Shown piece after piece: positions 22,469 to 31,141 of a DNA stretch of 64,000 nucleotides. The stretch is from Citrobacter werkmanii NBRC 105721. Its GTDB lineage: Bacteria > Pseudomonadota > Gammaproteobacteria > Enterobacterales > Enterobacteriaceae. The position numbers were made by a program, and so were the translations under genes. Position 1 is the stretch's first letter; each line of letters opens with the position of its first letter. The notes under the pieces were generated by a model that made no database searches, was not told the DNA's origin, and worked only from the letters and a program-made list of their open reading frames with translations. The stretch lies in assembly GCA_000759755.1 (NCBI GenBank), contig BBMW01000003.1, forward strand, positions 434,001 through 498,000. The letters run 5' to 3'.

Positions 22469-23131
22469 TTAATACTTCAGGGGAATATTTTGCTGTATTT
22501 GTTTCAATACGCCGCGCTCGGTAACGATATAACCGCCTTTTTTTAATTCGGCCAGAATTTTCATGATACTGCTCCGTGACAGAAACGTGCGGCTCTGAAT
22601 ATAGTTTGCAGCGGTAATGTGCTGCCGAAACTCGTCAGATTCGCGCATCAACTCATAAAGTTGTGAGCGAATAATATCGTAAGAGGTCGGGGCGGAAATG
22701 CGAGTACAATGGTCATAAACACGCCCGGCCGTATAAATGAGTAACCTGGACAGACTCTCCCACAAATCCTCATTGGCAATAATCTCATTAGCTGTTTCCA
22801 GAGGAATGACCGCTACGGTTGAGCACTCTTCACACCGCATAAAGAGATATTCCGATTCTGCAAGCTGATTGCTTAGCCCGAAGATAAATGGCGCGACTTC
22901 AGAATTGAGCATAAAGCCGTCGCGTTGCCTGAAGATGGCAATCGTGCCATTCAATAGCAAATAACATTGATGAGAATTATTGCTCTTGTAGTTAATTACT
23001 TGTCTGTATTTTGTTTCATAAATGTTGGTGTTTGGCTTTAGTTTTTCAATAATATTTATTATGTGTTCCACCGGCTTTATCGGTAAGGCATGATACATAC
23101 TTGATTCAATGATTATTTTTGTTTCAGGCAT
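22469..23131 (-). CDS. IprA/YaiV-like Crp-fold regulator, first of two
   Basis: 220 residues, paralogous to the next gene on this strand. It has the same layout: a barrel domain at about residues 20-125, an alpha-helical connector (SAPTSYDIIRSQLYELM), then a winged helix with FLSRSSIMKILAELKKGGY. A strong GGAGG ribosome-binding site precedes ATG. The DNA-recognition segment LSRSS-MK-LA-LKKGGYI is almost identical between the two proteins, so they probably recognise similar sites. It diverges from the fimbrial major subunit across 357 bp containing an 8+2+8 palindrome. Confidence 0.77.
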   Translation of the reverse strand: MPETKIIIESSMYHALPIKPVEHIINIIEKLKPNTNIYETKYRQVINYKSNNSHQCYLLLNGTIAIFRQRDGFMLNSEVAPFIFGLSNQLAESEYLFMRCEECSTVAVIPLETANEIIANEDLWESLSRLLIYTAGRVYDHCTRISAPTSYDIIRSQLYELMRESDEFRQHITAANYIQSRTFLSRSSIMKILAELKKGGYIVTERGVLKQIQQNIPLKY

Positions 23132-23230
23132 AAGTCGCCCTCCTCAATAAATATGCTGCTAAAAACAACATAAGATGTTGTTGGTTTTAATAATTATGGT
23201 AATGAGAGGAAGGTAATGGAATCCATTGCA

Positions 23231-23248
23231 CGGTGTAAAATTACACCG
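23231..23248. promoter_or_regulatory. Candidate operator: CGGTGTAA-AA-TTACACCG
   Basis: A perfect 8-bp inverted repeat with a 2-bp centre, 100 bp upstream of the first IprA-like gene and 241 bp upstream of the pilin gene. The dyad size fits a dimeric winged-helix regulator of the Crp fold. Assignment to either neighbour is inference. Confidence 0.5.
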
Positions 23249-23319
23249 AAAAATAACTTGAGCAAATATGTGTATCTATATCAAAATTGCCCATAAGCAG
23301 AAGAGCAATAGCATCTAAT

Positions 23320-23360
23320 AAGGATCGGCCTTCCTCACCTGGAGGCCTAATCCAATCCTT
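23320..23360 (+). other. Compound hairpin in the fimbrial leader
   Basis: Outer arms AAGGAT and ATCCTT enclose an inner stem of GGCC-T-CC with GGAGGCC (one bulged T). If transcription starts upstream of it, this is a stable element in the 5' untranslated region. No T-run follows, so it is not a simple terminator. Confidence 0.4.
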
Positions 23361-23488
23361 GTTAATTTGCGCTAATTGTTATTTCTCTCAATGCTTTCAA
23401 AGTGATGGCAATAATAAAGCATGGGGCGTTATTTGCATCAGGGTAAATAACGATGCAGCACTATAAATAAAAGTTAAGGAAAGCAATT

Positions 23489-24019
23489 ATGAATAAGAAT
23501 GTGATAGCGAAGACGTTGTCTGCTGCGGCCATTCTCATGGCCTCAAACGTAATGGCCTATGATGGTACGGTTATTTTTAATGGTGAAATCCTCGATTCGG
23601 CCTGTACCGTTGATATTGGTAGTAGCAATACGTTGATGGTCGACCTGGGACGTGTCTCTAAAACAGCATTCGCCAGTACTGGCGATGAAGCATCCACCAC
23701 AAAGTTTACGCTACGGCTGAAAGATTGCCCGGCCAGCGTGGCCGCAGCAAAGGTGAAATTTGACGGTGCACATGACGGTAATGACAGTAGCTTGTTGGCC
23801 ATCACTCAAGGTTCCGGGGCGGCAAGCGGCGTGGCAATACGTCTTAAGACGGCAGACAGTATGAACTTGGGACTTAATCAGGACAACGGTTATACCTACA
23901 TGTTATCCAGTACCGCGGATAATAATCTGGATTTCTATGCCGCCTATGTGGCAACCGTTGTGCCTGTTCTTCCTGGCGCGGCTAACGCGGTGGCTAATTT
24001 CACTGTTAACTACAACTGA
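23489..24019 (+). CDS. Fimbrial major subunit (type 1-like pilin)
   Basis: 176 residues with a cleavable signal peptide ending ASNVMA before YDGTVIFNG. The mature protein has the pilin disulfide (Cys in DSACTVD and in LKDCPAS) and a C-terminal beta-zipper ending FTVNYN, with the penultimate Tyr typical of chaperone-bound subunits. It would polymerise by donor-strand exchange on the usher. As the first gene of the operon, with its own strong ribosome-binding site, it should be the shaft subunit. Confidence 0.9.
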   Translation: MNKNVIAKTLSAAAILMASNVMAYDGTVIFNGEILDSACTVDIGSSNTLMVDLGRVSKTAFASTGDEASTTKFTLRLKDCPASVAAAKVKFDGAHDGNDSSLLAITQGSGAASGVAIRLKTADSMNLGLNQDNGYTYMLSSTADNNLDFYAAYVATVVPVLPGAANAVANFTVNYN

Positions 24020-24067
24020 TTTACCTGTGCAGTTTTAAGGGCCGGCAAACGGCCCTTTCAGAGGTTT

Positions 24068-24748
24068 ATGATGAGAGTATTACGTTTTTGTATGTTGCCC
24101 CTGGTTGTTGTGGCGATCGGTATTACTACTGCGCATGCGGGTGTTTCAATCGGTGGTACCCGAGTCATTTACGATGGCGGAAAGAAAGAGGCTTCGCTGA
24201 GCGTTAATAACCCTGATGCGGTTCCTTACTTAATTCAATCGTGGATTGAAACGCAAAGCAACGACGTGGCAAAAGCACCGTTTATCATTACTCCACCGCT
24301 TTATCGGTTGGATAAAGGACAGCGAAACGTAATGCGCATTATTCGCGCAGGTAATTTGCCAGAAGATAAAGAATCTCTGTTCTGGCTCAATATTAAATCG
24401 ATACCGTCGGCTGAACGTAAAGATAATACATTACAAATAGCTATCAAAACGCGAATAAAACTGATCTACAGGCCGCCAGGATTAACCCAGTCAACACCAG
24501 ATGCGCAGGTAGAAAAACTACACTGGAAATCGAACGGTAAATATATTCAGGTGACGAACCCATCCGCATACTTTATTAATTTTAATGAAATTACCGTGGC
24601 AGGTAAAAGAATCGAAGACGTCACGTTTGTCGCGCCCGGACGCAGCGCGAGTTTCGCACTACCGACAGGTATTACCGGTGGAGTAATAACCTACAGAATT
24701 ATTAATGATTACGGCGGAATAAGTGAGGTGTATCACGCTTCACTCTAA
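24068..24748 (+). CDS. Fimbrial periplasmic chaperone (PapD-like)
   Basis: 226 residues (225 if the second of two adjacent ATG codons is used, which has better spacing from AGAGG). The signal peptide ends at THAHAG. It has two immunoglobulin-like domains. The subunit-anchoring Arg is in GGTRVIYDG and the Lys in IKTRIKLIYRP, with the family signature FWLNIKSIP. The short F1-G1 loop (AGNLPEDKESLFW) makes it the FGS class that assembles rod-like pili. It lies 48 bases after the pilin gene and precedes the usher. Confidence 0.93.
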   Translation: MMRVLRFCMLPLVVVAIGITTAHAGVSIGGTRVIYDGGKKEASLSVNNPDAVPYLIQSWIETQSNDVAKAPFIITPPLYRLDKGQRNVMRIIRAGNLPEDKESLFWLNIKSIPSAERKDNTLQIAIKTRIKLIYRPPGLTQSTPDAQVEKLHWKSNGKYIQVTNPSAYFINFNEITVAGKRIEDVTFVAPGRSASFALPTGITGGVITYRIINDYGGISEVYHASL

Positions 24749-24771
24749 AACTCAGTCCGGACGGGAAGATT

Positions 24772-27288
24772 ATGTCAATGATGATAGCCAAAATGATATC
24801 TAATCCGCCTCCGGTCCGATTGTTGCTGTGTATTTTTTTAACCGTCGCCAATGTACTTAATGAAGTAAAAGGTCGTGAGTATTTTAACCCTGCGTTGCTG
24901 GAGCGTACAGGATCCACAAATGGCGATGTTGATCTTTCCGGCTTTGAGACAGGACAACAGGCGGAAGGAACATATCATGTTGATATTCTTCTTAATGGAG
25001 AGAATGTTGATACCCGTGATGTAGTGTTTACCAGACGGGAAGGGGGAATGCTGGAACCGTGTCTTTCTACAGAGTTATTGGAGGGCTACGGTGTGAAGAC
25101 AGCGTTATATCCAGGGCTTGTCAGGAACGAGAATTGCGCTGATCTATCCGCTATTCCTCAGGCTTCCAGCGAACTGTTATTTTCTTCCCAGAAGTTGTTA
25201 TTGAGTATTCCGCAGGCCGCGCTTTCTTCACCGGCGCGCGGTTATGTTGCGCCAGAACAGTGGGATGAAGGTATTACAGCCATGATGCTCAATTACAGTC
25301 TCAGTGGGGATAACAGCCGGACAAAAGACACAGGAAACAACAGCAACAGTCAGTACGTTAACCTGCGTCCGGGAATTAACATTGGCCCATGGCGGTTACG
25401 TAACTACAGCACCTGGAATAAAGACAGCCAGGGAAATGCTCACTGGGACACCGTCTATAGCTACGTACAGCGCAATATTATTCCGCTGAAAGCGCAACTG
25501 GTGCTGGGCGACAGTTCTTCGCCAGCCGACGTTTTTGACAGTATTCCTTTTCGCGGCGGCCAGCTTGCCTCTGATGATGAGATGATCCCAGATTCGCTGA
25601 AAGGCTATGCGCCGGTGGTGCGAGGAATCGCCCGTACAAACGCGCAGGTGATCATTCGACAAAATGGTTATCAAATTTATCAAAACTACGTCTCCCCAGG
25701 TGCGTTTGAAATAACCGATATGTACCCGACAGGAGGCGCGGGCGATCTCGACGTGAGTATCAAAGAAGCAGACGGTAATGAACAACATTTTACCGTTCCG
25801 TTTGCTTCATTGCCCGTACTGCAGCGGGAAGGGCGTCTTAAATATGCATTGACCGCTGGGCGTTATCGCTCATATGACAGTCGGGTTGAGCAGACATCCT
25901 TTGTTCAGGGAACGCTAATTTATGGTTTGCCGGCAGGATTCACGGCTTATGGCGGCGTCCAGGGGGCAGATAATTATCGTTCTGTTGCAGTAGGTATCGG
26001 GAAAAATCTTGGCGTGGTGGGGGCGGTTTCGGCTGATGTTAGCCAGTCCTGGTCCCAGCCACAGAATACGTGGCAACAGCAGGGACAATCCTGGCGCATT
26101 CGTTACAGCAAAAACAGCGTGGTAACCGGGACAAACTTTTCGATTGCCGGGTATCGTTATTCAACGGCTGGCTATTCCAGGATGCAAGACACGTTTGATT
26201 CTTATGGGACCAGCAGCTCATCGATAGAGAAACGCCGTAATCGCATGGAGGCGACCATCAACCAGTCTCTGGGGGCGTCAGGTGGCTCCCTTTCGCTCAG
26301 CGCGGTGCGGGAAGATTACTGGCATTACGCAAAACCATTGCAGTCATGGAGCCTGAGTTATAACAACACCTGGCACGGAATAAGCTATGGGATTGGCTGG
26401 ACGCAGAGTAAAAACGGTTATTCGGGCAGCAATGCTCGCTACGACAGCGAGCGTTTGGTGGCACTGAATATTAGCCTTCCACTGGAATGCTTTTCGAACA
26501 ATTCCTGGGCCAGCTATAGCATGAATACCAGTCGTAACAGCGGGACAACGCACAGCGTCGGCTTGAGCGGGATGGCGCTGGAGGGAAATGCTCTGAACTG
26601 GAGTATTCGGCAGGGTTATGGTTCTGAGGATGCTGGTTATACCGGCAGCCTGAACGCTGATTATAAAGGCGGGTACGCTGAAGTCAGCGGGGGTTACAGT
26701 TACGATCGCAACCTGCAACGGGTGAATTATTCGCTAGCGGGGGGCGTACTCGCCCACGCGGATGGTGTCACATTTTCACAGCCATTGGGTGAAACCAACG
26801 TCTTGATTAAAGCGCCGGGCGCTGCGAATGTCGGTATAAAAAACCAAAGTGGCGTACGCACTGATTTTCGTGGATACACCGTTGCCAGTAACGTCTCTCC
26901 CTATCGCAAAAATGATATCGGACTGGAGACGGCAACTGTAGCAGATGACGTTGAGCTGGAACTGACTAATAAAACCGTGGTGCCGACACGTGGCGCGATA
27001 GTTCGCACAGATTTTGTGGCCAATGTAGGATTGCGTGTATTGCTCACGTTACGCCGTGATAACGGAAAGCCTGTGCCATTTGGTGCGATGGTGACGGTCA
27101 GAGGTGTTCAGGGGCAAAGCTTCATTGTAGGGGATGACGGCCAGGTTTATTTAAGCGGCATGCAGCCACAAAGCATACTGGACGTTGTCTGGGGCAATGA
27201 CAACCAACAGCACTGTACGGCTAAATATACTCTGAACAGCGAAGAAAATTATCGTGGTATTACCGTGACTGACAGTCTGTGTCGGTAA
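24772..27288 (+). CDS. Fimbrial outer-membrane usher (FimD/PapC family)
   Basis: 838 residues, the normal usher length. After a signal peptide comes the N-terminal chaperone-binding domain (YFNPALLERTG, VDLSGFETGQQAEGTYHVDI). A 24-strand barrel follows, with a plug domain around GIARTNAQVIIRQNGYQIYQ. Two C-terminal domains close it, including PVPFGAMVTVRG and a Cys pair. The N-terminal domain keeps its disulfide (EPCLSTELL and RNENCADL). It recruits chaperone-subunit complexes and exports the growing fibre. It is the third gene of the operon, 23 bases after the chaperone. Confidence 0.94.
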   Translation: MSMMIAKMISNPPPVRLLLCIFLTVANVLNEVKGREYFNPALLERTGSTNGDVDLSGFETGQQAEGTYHVDILLNGENVDTRDVVFTRREGGMLEPCLSTELLEGYGVKTALYPGLVRNENCADLSAIPQASSELLFSSQKLLLSIPQAALSSPARGYVAPEQWDEGITAMMLNYSLSGDNSRTKDTGNNSNSQYVNLRPGINIGPWRLRNYSTWNKDSQGNAHWDTVYSYVQRNIIPLKAQLVLGDSSSPADVFDSIPFRGGQLASDDEMIPDSLKGYAPVVRGIARTNAQVIIRQNGYQIYQNYVSPGAFEITDMYPTGGAGDLDVSIKEADGNEQHFTVPFASLPVLQREGRLKYALTAGRYRSYDSRVEQTSFVQGTLIYGLPAGFTAYGGVQGADNYRSVAVGIGKNLGVVGAVSADVSQSWSQPQNTWQQQGQSWRIRYSKNSVVTGTNFSIAGYRYSTAGYSRMQDTFDSYGTSSSSIEKRRNRMEATINQSLGASGGSLSLSAVREDYWHYAKPLQSWSLSYNNTWHGISYGIGWTQSKNGYSGSNARYDSERLVALNISLPLECFSNNSWASYSMNTSRNSGTTHSVGLSGMALEGNALNWSIRQGYGSEDAGYTGSLNADYKGGYAEVSGGYSYDRNLQRVNYSLAGGVLAHADGVTFSQPLGETNVLIKAPGAANVGIKNQSGVRTDFRGYTVASNVSPYRKNDIGLETATVADDVELELTNKTVVPTRGAIVRTDFVANVGLRVLLTLRRDNGKPVPFGAMVTVRGVQGQSFIVGDDGQVYLSGMQPQSILDVVWGNDNQQHCTAKYTLNSEENYRGITVTDSLCR

Positions 27289-27315
27289 CTCACTTTATTT
27301 ATTGAGTCTATTAAG

Positions 27316-28245
27316 ATGAACCGAATTTACGTTCTGTGTATTTTATTGTTACTCCCCGGTTTAAGCTATGCTGATAATTGTTCCGTCAATGCGACGCTAT
27401 TTGGCACTGTTACCATGGGCAATATTCTCGTGCAACGCGATGCGCCGGTAGGTAGCGAAATTGCGCGGGCCAGACTTTCCGGGTATGCAAAGCTTGAAGT
27501 GGATGCTCCCGACAAGCCAACGTCATGCAGTGGCGGTTATACGTTTAATTACTTATCGGCAACAAACTCGCCAATAAATAATGTATTTAACACTAACCTC
27601 GATGGTGTGGGGATACGCGTATCAGTTTCACCTGGTAGCTTTGTGCTGCCATCCAACGGTACGGCTTACGTTTATAATCTCGGTTTTTACGATGTGATGT
27701 TAATTAAAACCGGGAAAATAACCCCTGGATATTTAACGCCGGGAGTAATAATGCAGGGATGGTTCGTCACACCAGATAATTACTTTACGCAAATTTCCCT
27801 CGATGCAAATACTCAGGTAACGGTATTAGCATGCTCTGTTTCCAGCCAGACGCTGAATTTTAACCTTGGCGACATTAATGCCGGTGAATTCTCTAACCAA
27901 TCGGGGTTTAATCCGCCGCGTAGCGATAGCCAGAACCTTGGACTTAACTGTGATGCGTCCGCCAACATTAACGTGGAACTCATGGGTACGCAAAACCCCG
28001 ATGTGACAGGCGATACGAGCGTGTTGGCGCTGAACGGTCAGGGAACGCCGGGAACTGCAGACGGGGTAGGGATACAAATGCTTTATAACAACGTTCCGTT
28101 GCAACTGAATAATCGCATTGTGTTGAAGCGTTCAGCGGGCGGGCAGGAAACATTTCCGCTGGTGGCGCGTTACTACCAGACCAGGTCGGTCGTCAGACCG
28201 GGAAGCGCCAATGCAACCGCGACGCTGAATATTACTTACCAATAA
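27316..28245 (+). CDS. Fimbrial tip adhesin (FimH-like, two domains)
   Basis: 309 residues with a signal peptide ending GLSYA before DNCSVNATL. At this length it should carry two domains: an N-terminal receptor-binding lectin domain (about residues 20-170, with Cys22 and Cys73 able to pair) and a C-terminal pilin domain starting near VTVLACSVSSQTLNF and ending ATLNITYQ. The lectin part resembles nothing I can name, so receptor specificity is unknown. It follows the usher by 27 bases. Confidence 0.82.
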   Translation: MNRIYVLCILLLLPGLSYADNCSVNATLFGTVTMGNILVQRDAPVGSEIARARLSGYAKLEVDAPDKPTSCSGGYTFNYLSATNSPINNVFNTNLDGVGIRVSVSPGSFVLPSNGTAYVYNLGFYDVMLIKTGKITPGYLTPGVIMQGWFVTPDNYFTQISLDANTQVTVLACSVSSQTLNFNLGDINAGEFSNQSGFNPPRSDSQNLGLNCDASANINVELMGTQNPDVTGDTSVLALNGQGTPGTADGVGIQMLYNNVPLQLNNRIVLKRSAGGQETFPLVARYYQTRSVVRPGSANATATLNITYQ

Positions 28246-28258
28246 CAGGGAATAAAGA

Positions 28259-28774
28259 ATGTTACCTGGAAAAAGGACGGCCATAGCGATGGTACTCGCA
28301 TCACCGGCATGGGGCATAGGCGATCCGGTGACGCTCAATATCAACGGCAATGTCAAAACTGCGCCCTGTCAGGTGAGCAGTGACAGTGTGACCAAAACTG
28401 TTGATTTAACGCCTGGGCAATCTGTTACCGCTTCATCGTTATACACCGCGAGTTCGACCACGCCGTGGGTCGCTTTTGAGTTAAGTGTTGAACAGTGTCC
28501 TGCCGGGACAAGTCGCGTTACGGTATTGTTTAACGGCAACGCCGATAGTGACCATCCCAATGATATGTACCGGAATACCGGTACCGCCTCACCCGTCGCA
28601 ATCCAGTTACAGGCGAGCGATGGCGTGCCCCTTGGCGACGGAAAATCATTAACTGCAAATATTTCCAATCAGCGTTATACATGGCGTTTGCGCGCCAGAA
28701 TTTATAGTGAGCAAGGGCAGGTAACACCTGGAACCATCAACTCTGCGATTACTATTTCTATGACCTACCAATAA
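28259..28774 (+). CDS. Fimbrial minor subunit
   Basis: 171 residues. The signal peptide is short (MLPGKRTAIAMVLASPAWG). The mature part begins IGDPVTLNINGNVKTAPC and has the pilin Cys pair (TAPCQV, VEQCPAG), ending SAITISMTYQ with the penultimate Tyr motif. It is probably a tip adaptor or a terminator of assembly. It lies 13 bases after the adhesin gene in the same operon. Confidence 0.85.
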   Translation: MLPGKRTAIAMVLASPAWGIGDPVTLNINGNVKTAPCQVSSDSVTKTVDLTPGQSVTASSLYTASSTTPWVAFELSVEQCPAGTSRVTVLFNGNADSDHPNDMYRNTGTASPVAIQLQASDGVPLGDGKSLTANISNQRYTWRLRARIYSEQGQVTPGTINSAITISMTYQ

Positions 28775-28792
28775 ACTAAAGCAGGCGCCTTA

Positions 28793-29488
28793 ATGAACAT
28801 CAGCATCCGCTGTGATGACAATATGTATAAATTGGGATTAATCGCATTACTTAGAGAAATATTTTCACTGGAATTGGGCAGGCAAACGCTGAGTATTCAC
28901 AATTTTGACTCTAAAAATAGGGCAACTGATGATGTGATGATTTTAATGCTCAGCCCCGGTGAACATTATCTTTGCCATTCAGAGTTCTTTACACGATCGC
29001 CAGGGCTTATTGTGGGTTTAATTGACAGGGAGCATATTCCTGCGCGTGGCGAAGTGCCTTCATGTATCAACCATATTATTTTTATTCCACACGATACTTC
29101 GGCCAGTCAGATGGGGGCGGTGATTAAACATCACTGGTCCTTAGTGAAAAATGCAAATTTTACCAATAAGGGGCGCTCTTGCTTGGGTTGCCCACATAAA
29201 ACATTCACAGCGCAGCAGCATCAGTTAATTCGTTTATTATTGTCAGGGCTCACATCAAAGCAAATTGGTTTGCATATGCATATTTGTCAGAAAACTGTGC
29301 TGGCGCACCGTCGAGCCTTAATGAATAAATTTAGGTTGAGGTCGGATTGCGAATTATTACAATTCCTCATCGCTGCGCAGGAAAAGAGGGTGTTCAGCGC
29401 GGAGATACCAGCAGCGAGTGAAGAAACAATAACACGGCCAATTGCACCTGATGCAGAATTGTACATGCTCCCGGTGAGCAGCAGATAG
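28793..29488 (+). CDS. LuxR-type HTH regulator at the end of the fimbrial operon
   Basis: 231 residues. The C-terminal HTH is clear: QQHQLIRLLLSGLTSKQIG, then a recognition helix with CQKTVLAHRRALMNKF. The N-terminal 130 residues show no aspartate phospho-acceptor pattern. A small Cys/His cluster (CLGCPH) lies just before the HTH. This architecture resembles FimW/RcsA/BglJ-type auxiliary regulators rather than true response regulators. It starts 18 bases after the last pilin gene, so it is likely co-transcribed and may feed back on the operon. Confidence 0.8.
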   Translation: MNISIRCDDNMYKLGLIALLREIFSLELGRQTLSIHNFDSKNRATDDVMILMLSPGEHYLCHSEFFTRSPGLIVGLIDREHIPARGEVPSCINHIIFIPHDTSASQMGAVIKHHWSLVKNANFTNKGRSCLGCPHKTFTAQQHQLIRLLLSGLTSKQIGLHMHICQKTVLAHRRALMNKFRLRSDCELLQFLIAAQEKRVFSAEIPAASEETITRPIAPDAELYMLPVSSR

Positions 29489-29489
29489 G

Positions 29490-29514
29490 AAGCCACCTGC
29501 TTAGCAGGTGGCTT
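29490..29514. terminator. Hairpin ending the fimbrial operon and gdh
   Basis: Perfect 11-bp arms AAGCCACCTGC and GCAGGTGGCTT with a 3-base loop, between the convergent LuxR-type gene and glutamate dehydrogenase gene. The following T-run is weak on both strands, so termination efficiency is uncertain. Confidence 0.65.
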
Positions 29515-29536
29515 ATGCTCAAGATTACTCAGGGTC

Positions 29537-30811
29537 TTAGCCCGGATAAATTCCGCGATCTTTACGTGCCAACAAAATACGCTCGCAGGCAACAATATAG
29601 GCGGCGGTACGCAGAGAGCAGGATTTCTCGGCCGCTTTTTCCCATACGTGTACCATCGCATCGGTCATGATTTTATCCATGCGTTGGTTGATCTCTTCTT
29701 CGCTCCAGAAGAAGCTTGCCATGTCCTGAACCCATTCGAAGTAGCTGACGGTAACGCCCCCAGCGTTACAAACCACGTCAGGTACAACCACAATACCACG
29801 GCTAGCCAGAACATCATCTGCATCAGGATAGGTTGGACCGTTGGCGCCTTCGAGTACTAGTTTACAGGTTAGCGTTTCAGCGCGGTGACGCGTGATCTGA
29901 CCTTCGAGCGCTGCAGGGATCAGTATGTCCATCTCCAGGCTCCAGAACGCCTCGCTGGCGATGGTTTCAGCTCCCGGGAAACCTGCAATCTGCTTGTGTT
30001 CCAGTTGCCAGGCTGACAGCGCGGACATGTCGATACCGGTAGCGTTAAACAGCGTCGCGGTGTGATCCTGAATAGCAACGACACGTGCGCCTGCTGCCGC
30101 GAAAAGACGGGCGGCTTCACTGCCGACGTTACCAAAACCTTGCACTGCAACACGAGCGCCTTCAACTTCGATATTAGCACGACGAGCCACTTCCAGACCG
30201 CTGACAAAAACGCCGCGACCGGTGGCTTTATCACGGCCTAACGAGCCGCCAAGGTGAATAGGTTTACCGGTGACAACACTGGTCACGGTGGTGCCGTGGT
30301 TCATGGAATAGGTATCCATCATCCAGGCCATCACTTTACCGTTTGTACCCACATCCGGCGCAGGTATGTCTTTCTGCGGTCCTATAATAATGCCGATTTC
30401 GCTGGTATAGCGACGGGTCAAACGCTCCAGTTCGCCCTCAGACAGTGAAAACGGATCGACGCGCACACCCCCTTTGGCACCGCCGTACGGCAGATTCAAT
30501 GCCGCGCATTTGATGGTCATCCATGCGGACAGGGCCATCACTTCATTAAGATCAACATCAGGATGAAAACGCACACCACCTTTGCCCGGACCGCGCGAAA
30601 GGTTATGTTGCACACGATACCCTTCAAAATGACGGATAGTCCCGTCATCCATTTGTACCGGGATATCGACAATCAATGCGCGTTTTGGGTGACGCAGGGT
30701 ATCCACCCAATGGGAAAGTTCGCCCAGGTAAGGGGCCACACGCTCGATTTGTTGCAGGTAGGTATTCCAGGCAGATGTGCTGCTATCTGAAGCGTAAGAT
30801 AACTTATCCAT
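29537..30811 (-). CDS. Glu/Leu/Phe/Val dehydrogenase family, glutamate dehydrogenase
   Basis: 424 residues, the length of hexameric NAD-type glutamate dehydrogenases rather than the 447-residue NADP enzyme GdhA. Substrate-binding [13 protein letters not shown] and the active-site lysine in [14 protein letters not shown] are intact. The Rossmann motif is [14 protein letters not shown]. It should interconvert glutamate and 2-oxoglutarate; coenzyme preference is inferred from length. A homologue near treA exists in Salmonella as I recall (STM1795). It stands alone; the 330 bp upstream should hold its promoter. Confidence 0.88.
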   Translation of the reverse strand: MDKLSYASDSSTSAWNTYLQQIERVAPYLGELSHWVDTLRHPKRALIVDIPVQMDDGTIRHFEGYRVQHNLSRGPGKGGVRFHPDVDLNEVMALSAWMTIKCAALNLPYGGAKGGVRVDPFSLSEGELERLTRRYTSEIGIIIGPQKDIPAPDVGTNGKVMAWMMDTYSMNHGTTVTSVVTGKPIHLGGSLGRDKATGRGVFVSGLEVARRANIEVEGARVAVQGFGNVGSEAARLFAAAGARVVAIQDHTATLFNATGIDMSALSAWQLEHKQIAGFPGAETIASEAFWSLEMDILIPAALEGQITRHRAETLTCKLVLEGANGPTYPDADDVLASRGIVVVPDVVCNAGGVTVSYFEWVQDMASFFWSEEEINQRMDKIMTDAMVHVWEKAAEKSCSLRTAAYIVACERILLARKDRGIYPG

Positions 30812-31141
30812 GATAAACCTTAGTTATAAAAGTAATATGTTCTTAATTTGGCCGTGGTATACAGTGAATCTCACCATATAAACCTAAATTTAACATTTTT
30901 TTCGACAGGTGGCCTGTCCAGCCAACACGGCTTATCGGTATGGATAGTATGGGCTTTATCTGGAAAATGAATAATTATGCTTTTCTTTAACTATTTTGCG
31001 GTTTTTATTGCGGTATGGGTGATTTGATATGCGGGTTTTGCAAAAAACACATTTTGTCAGATTTATGACGCACCTCTAAAAGTAAACAATATGATAATAA
31101 AATGTATTTGCTTTATTGCGTCGAGCTGGGCGTCTGTCGGG
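30812..31141. other. Intergenic gap between gdh start and bluR end
   Basis: 330 bp with no credible gene. It must contain the minus-strand promoter of the glutamate dehydrogenase gene and the 3' end of bluR transcripts. A/T-rich runs are present but I cannot place a confident promoter, operator or terminator. Confidence 0.5.

Larger units (their letters stand above)
23132..23488. promoter_or_regulatory. Divergent region between fimbrial regulators and fimbrial operon
   Basis: 357 bp, A/T-rich, no gene. It holds the CGGTGTAA/TTACACCG palindrome (23231-23248), a compound hairpin (23320-23360) and a GTTATTT/AAATAAC dyad (about 23429-23450). The major-subunit gene has AAGGAAAG as ribosome-binding site. 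No FimB/FimE-type recombinase gene and no obvious pair of invertible-element repeats is seen. Confidence 0.6.

Noticed and set aside
23429-23450. GTTATTT/AAATAAC dyad as one end of an invertible fimbrial switch
   Set aside because: No matching second repeat was seen and there is no FimB/FimE-like recombinase in the window.
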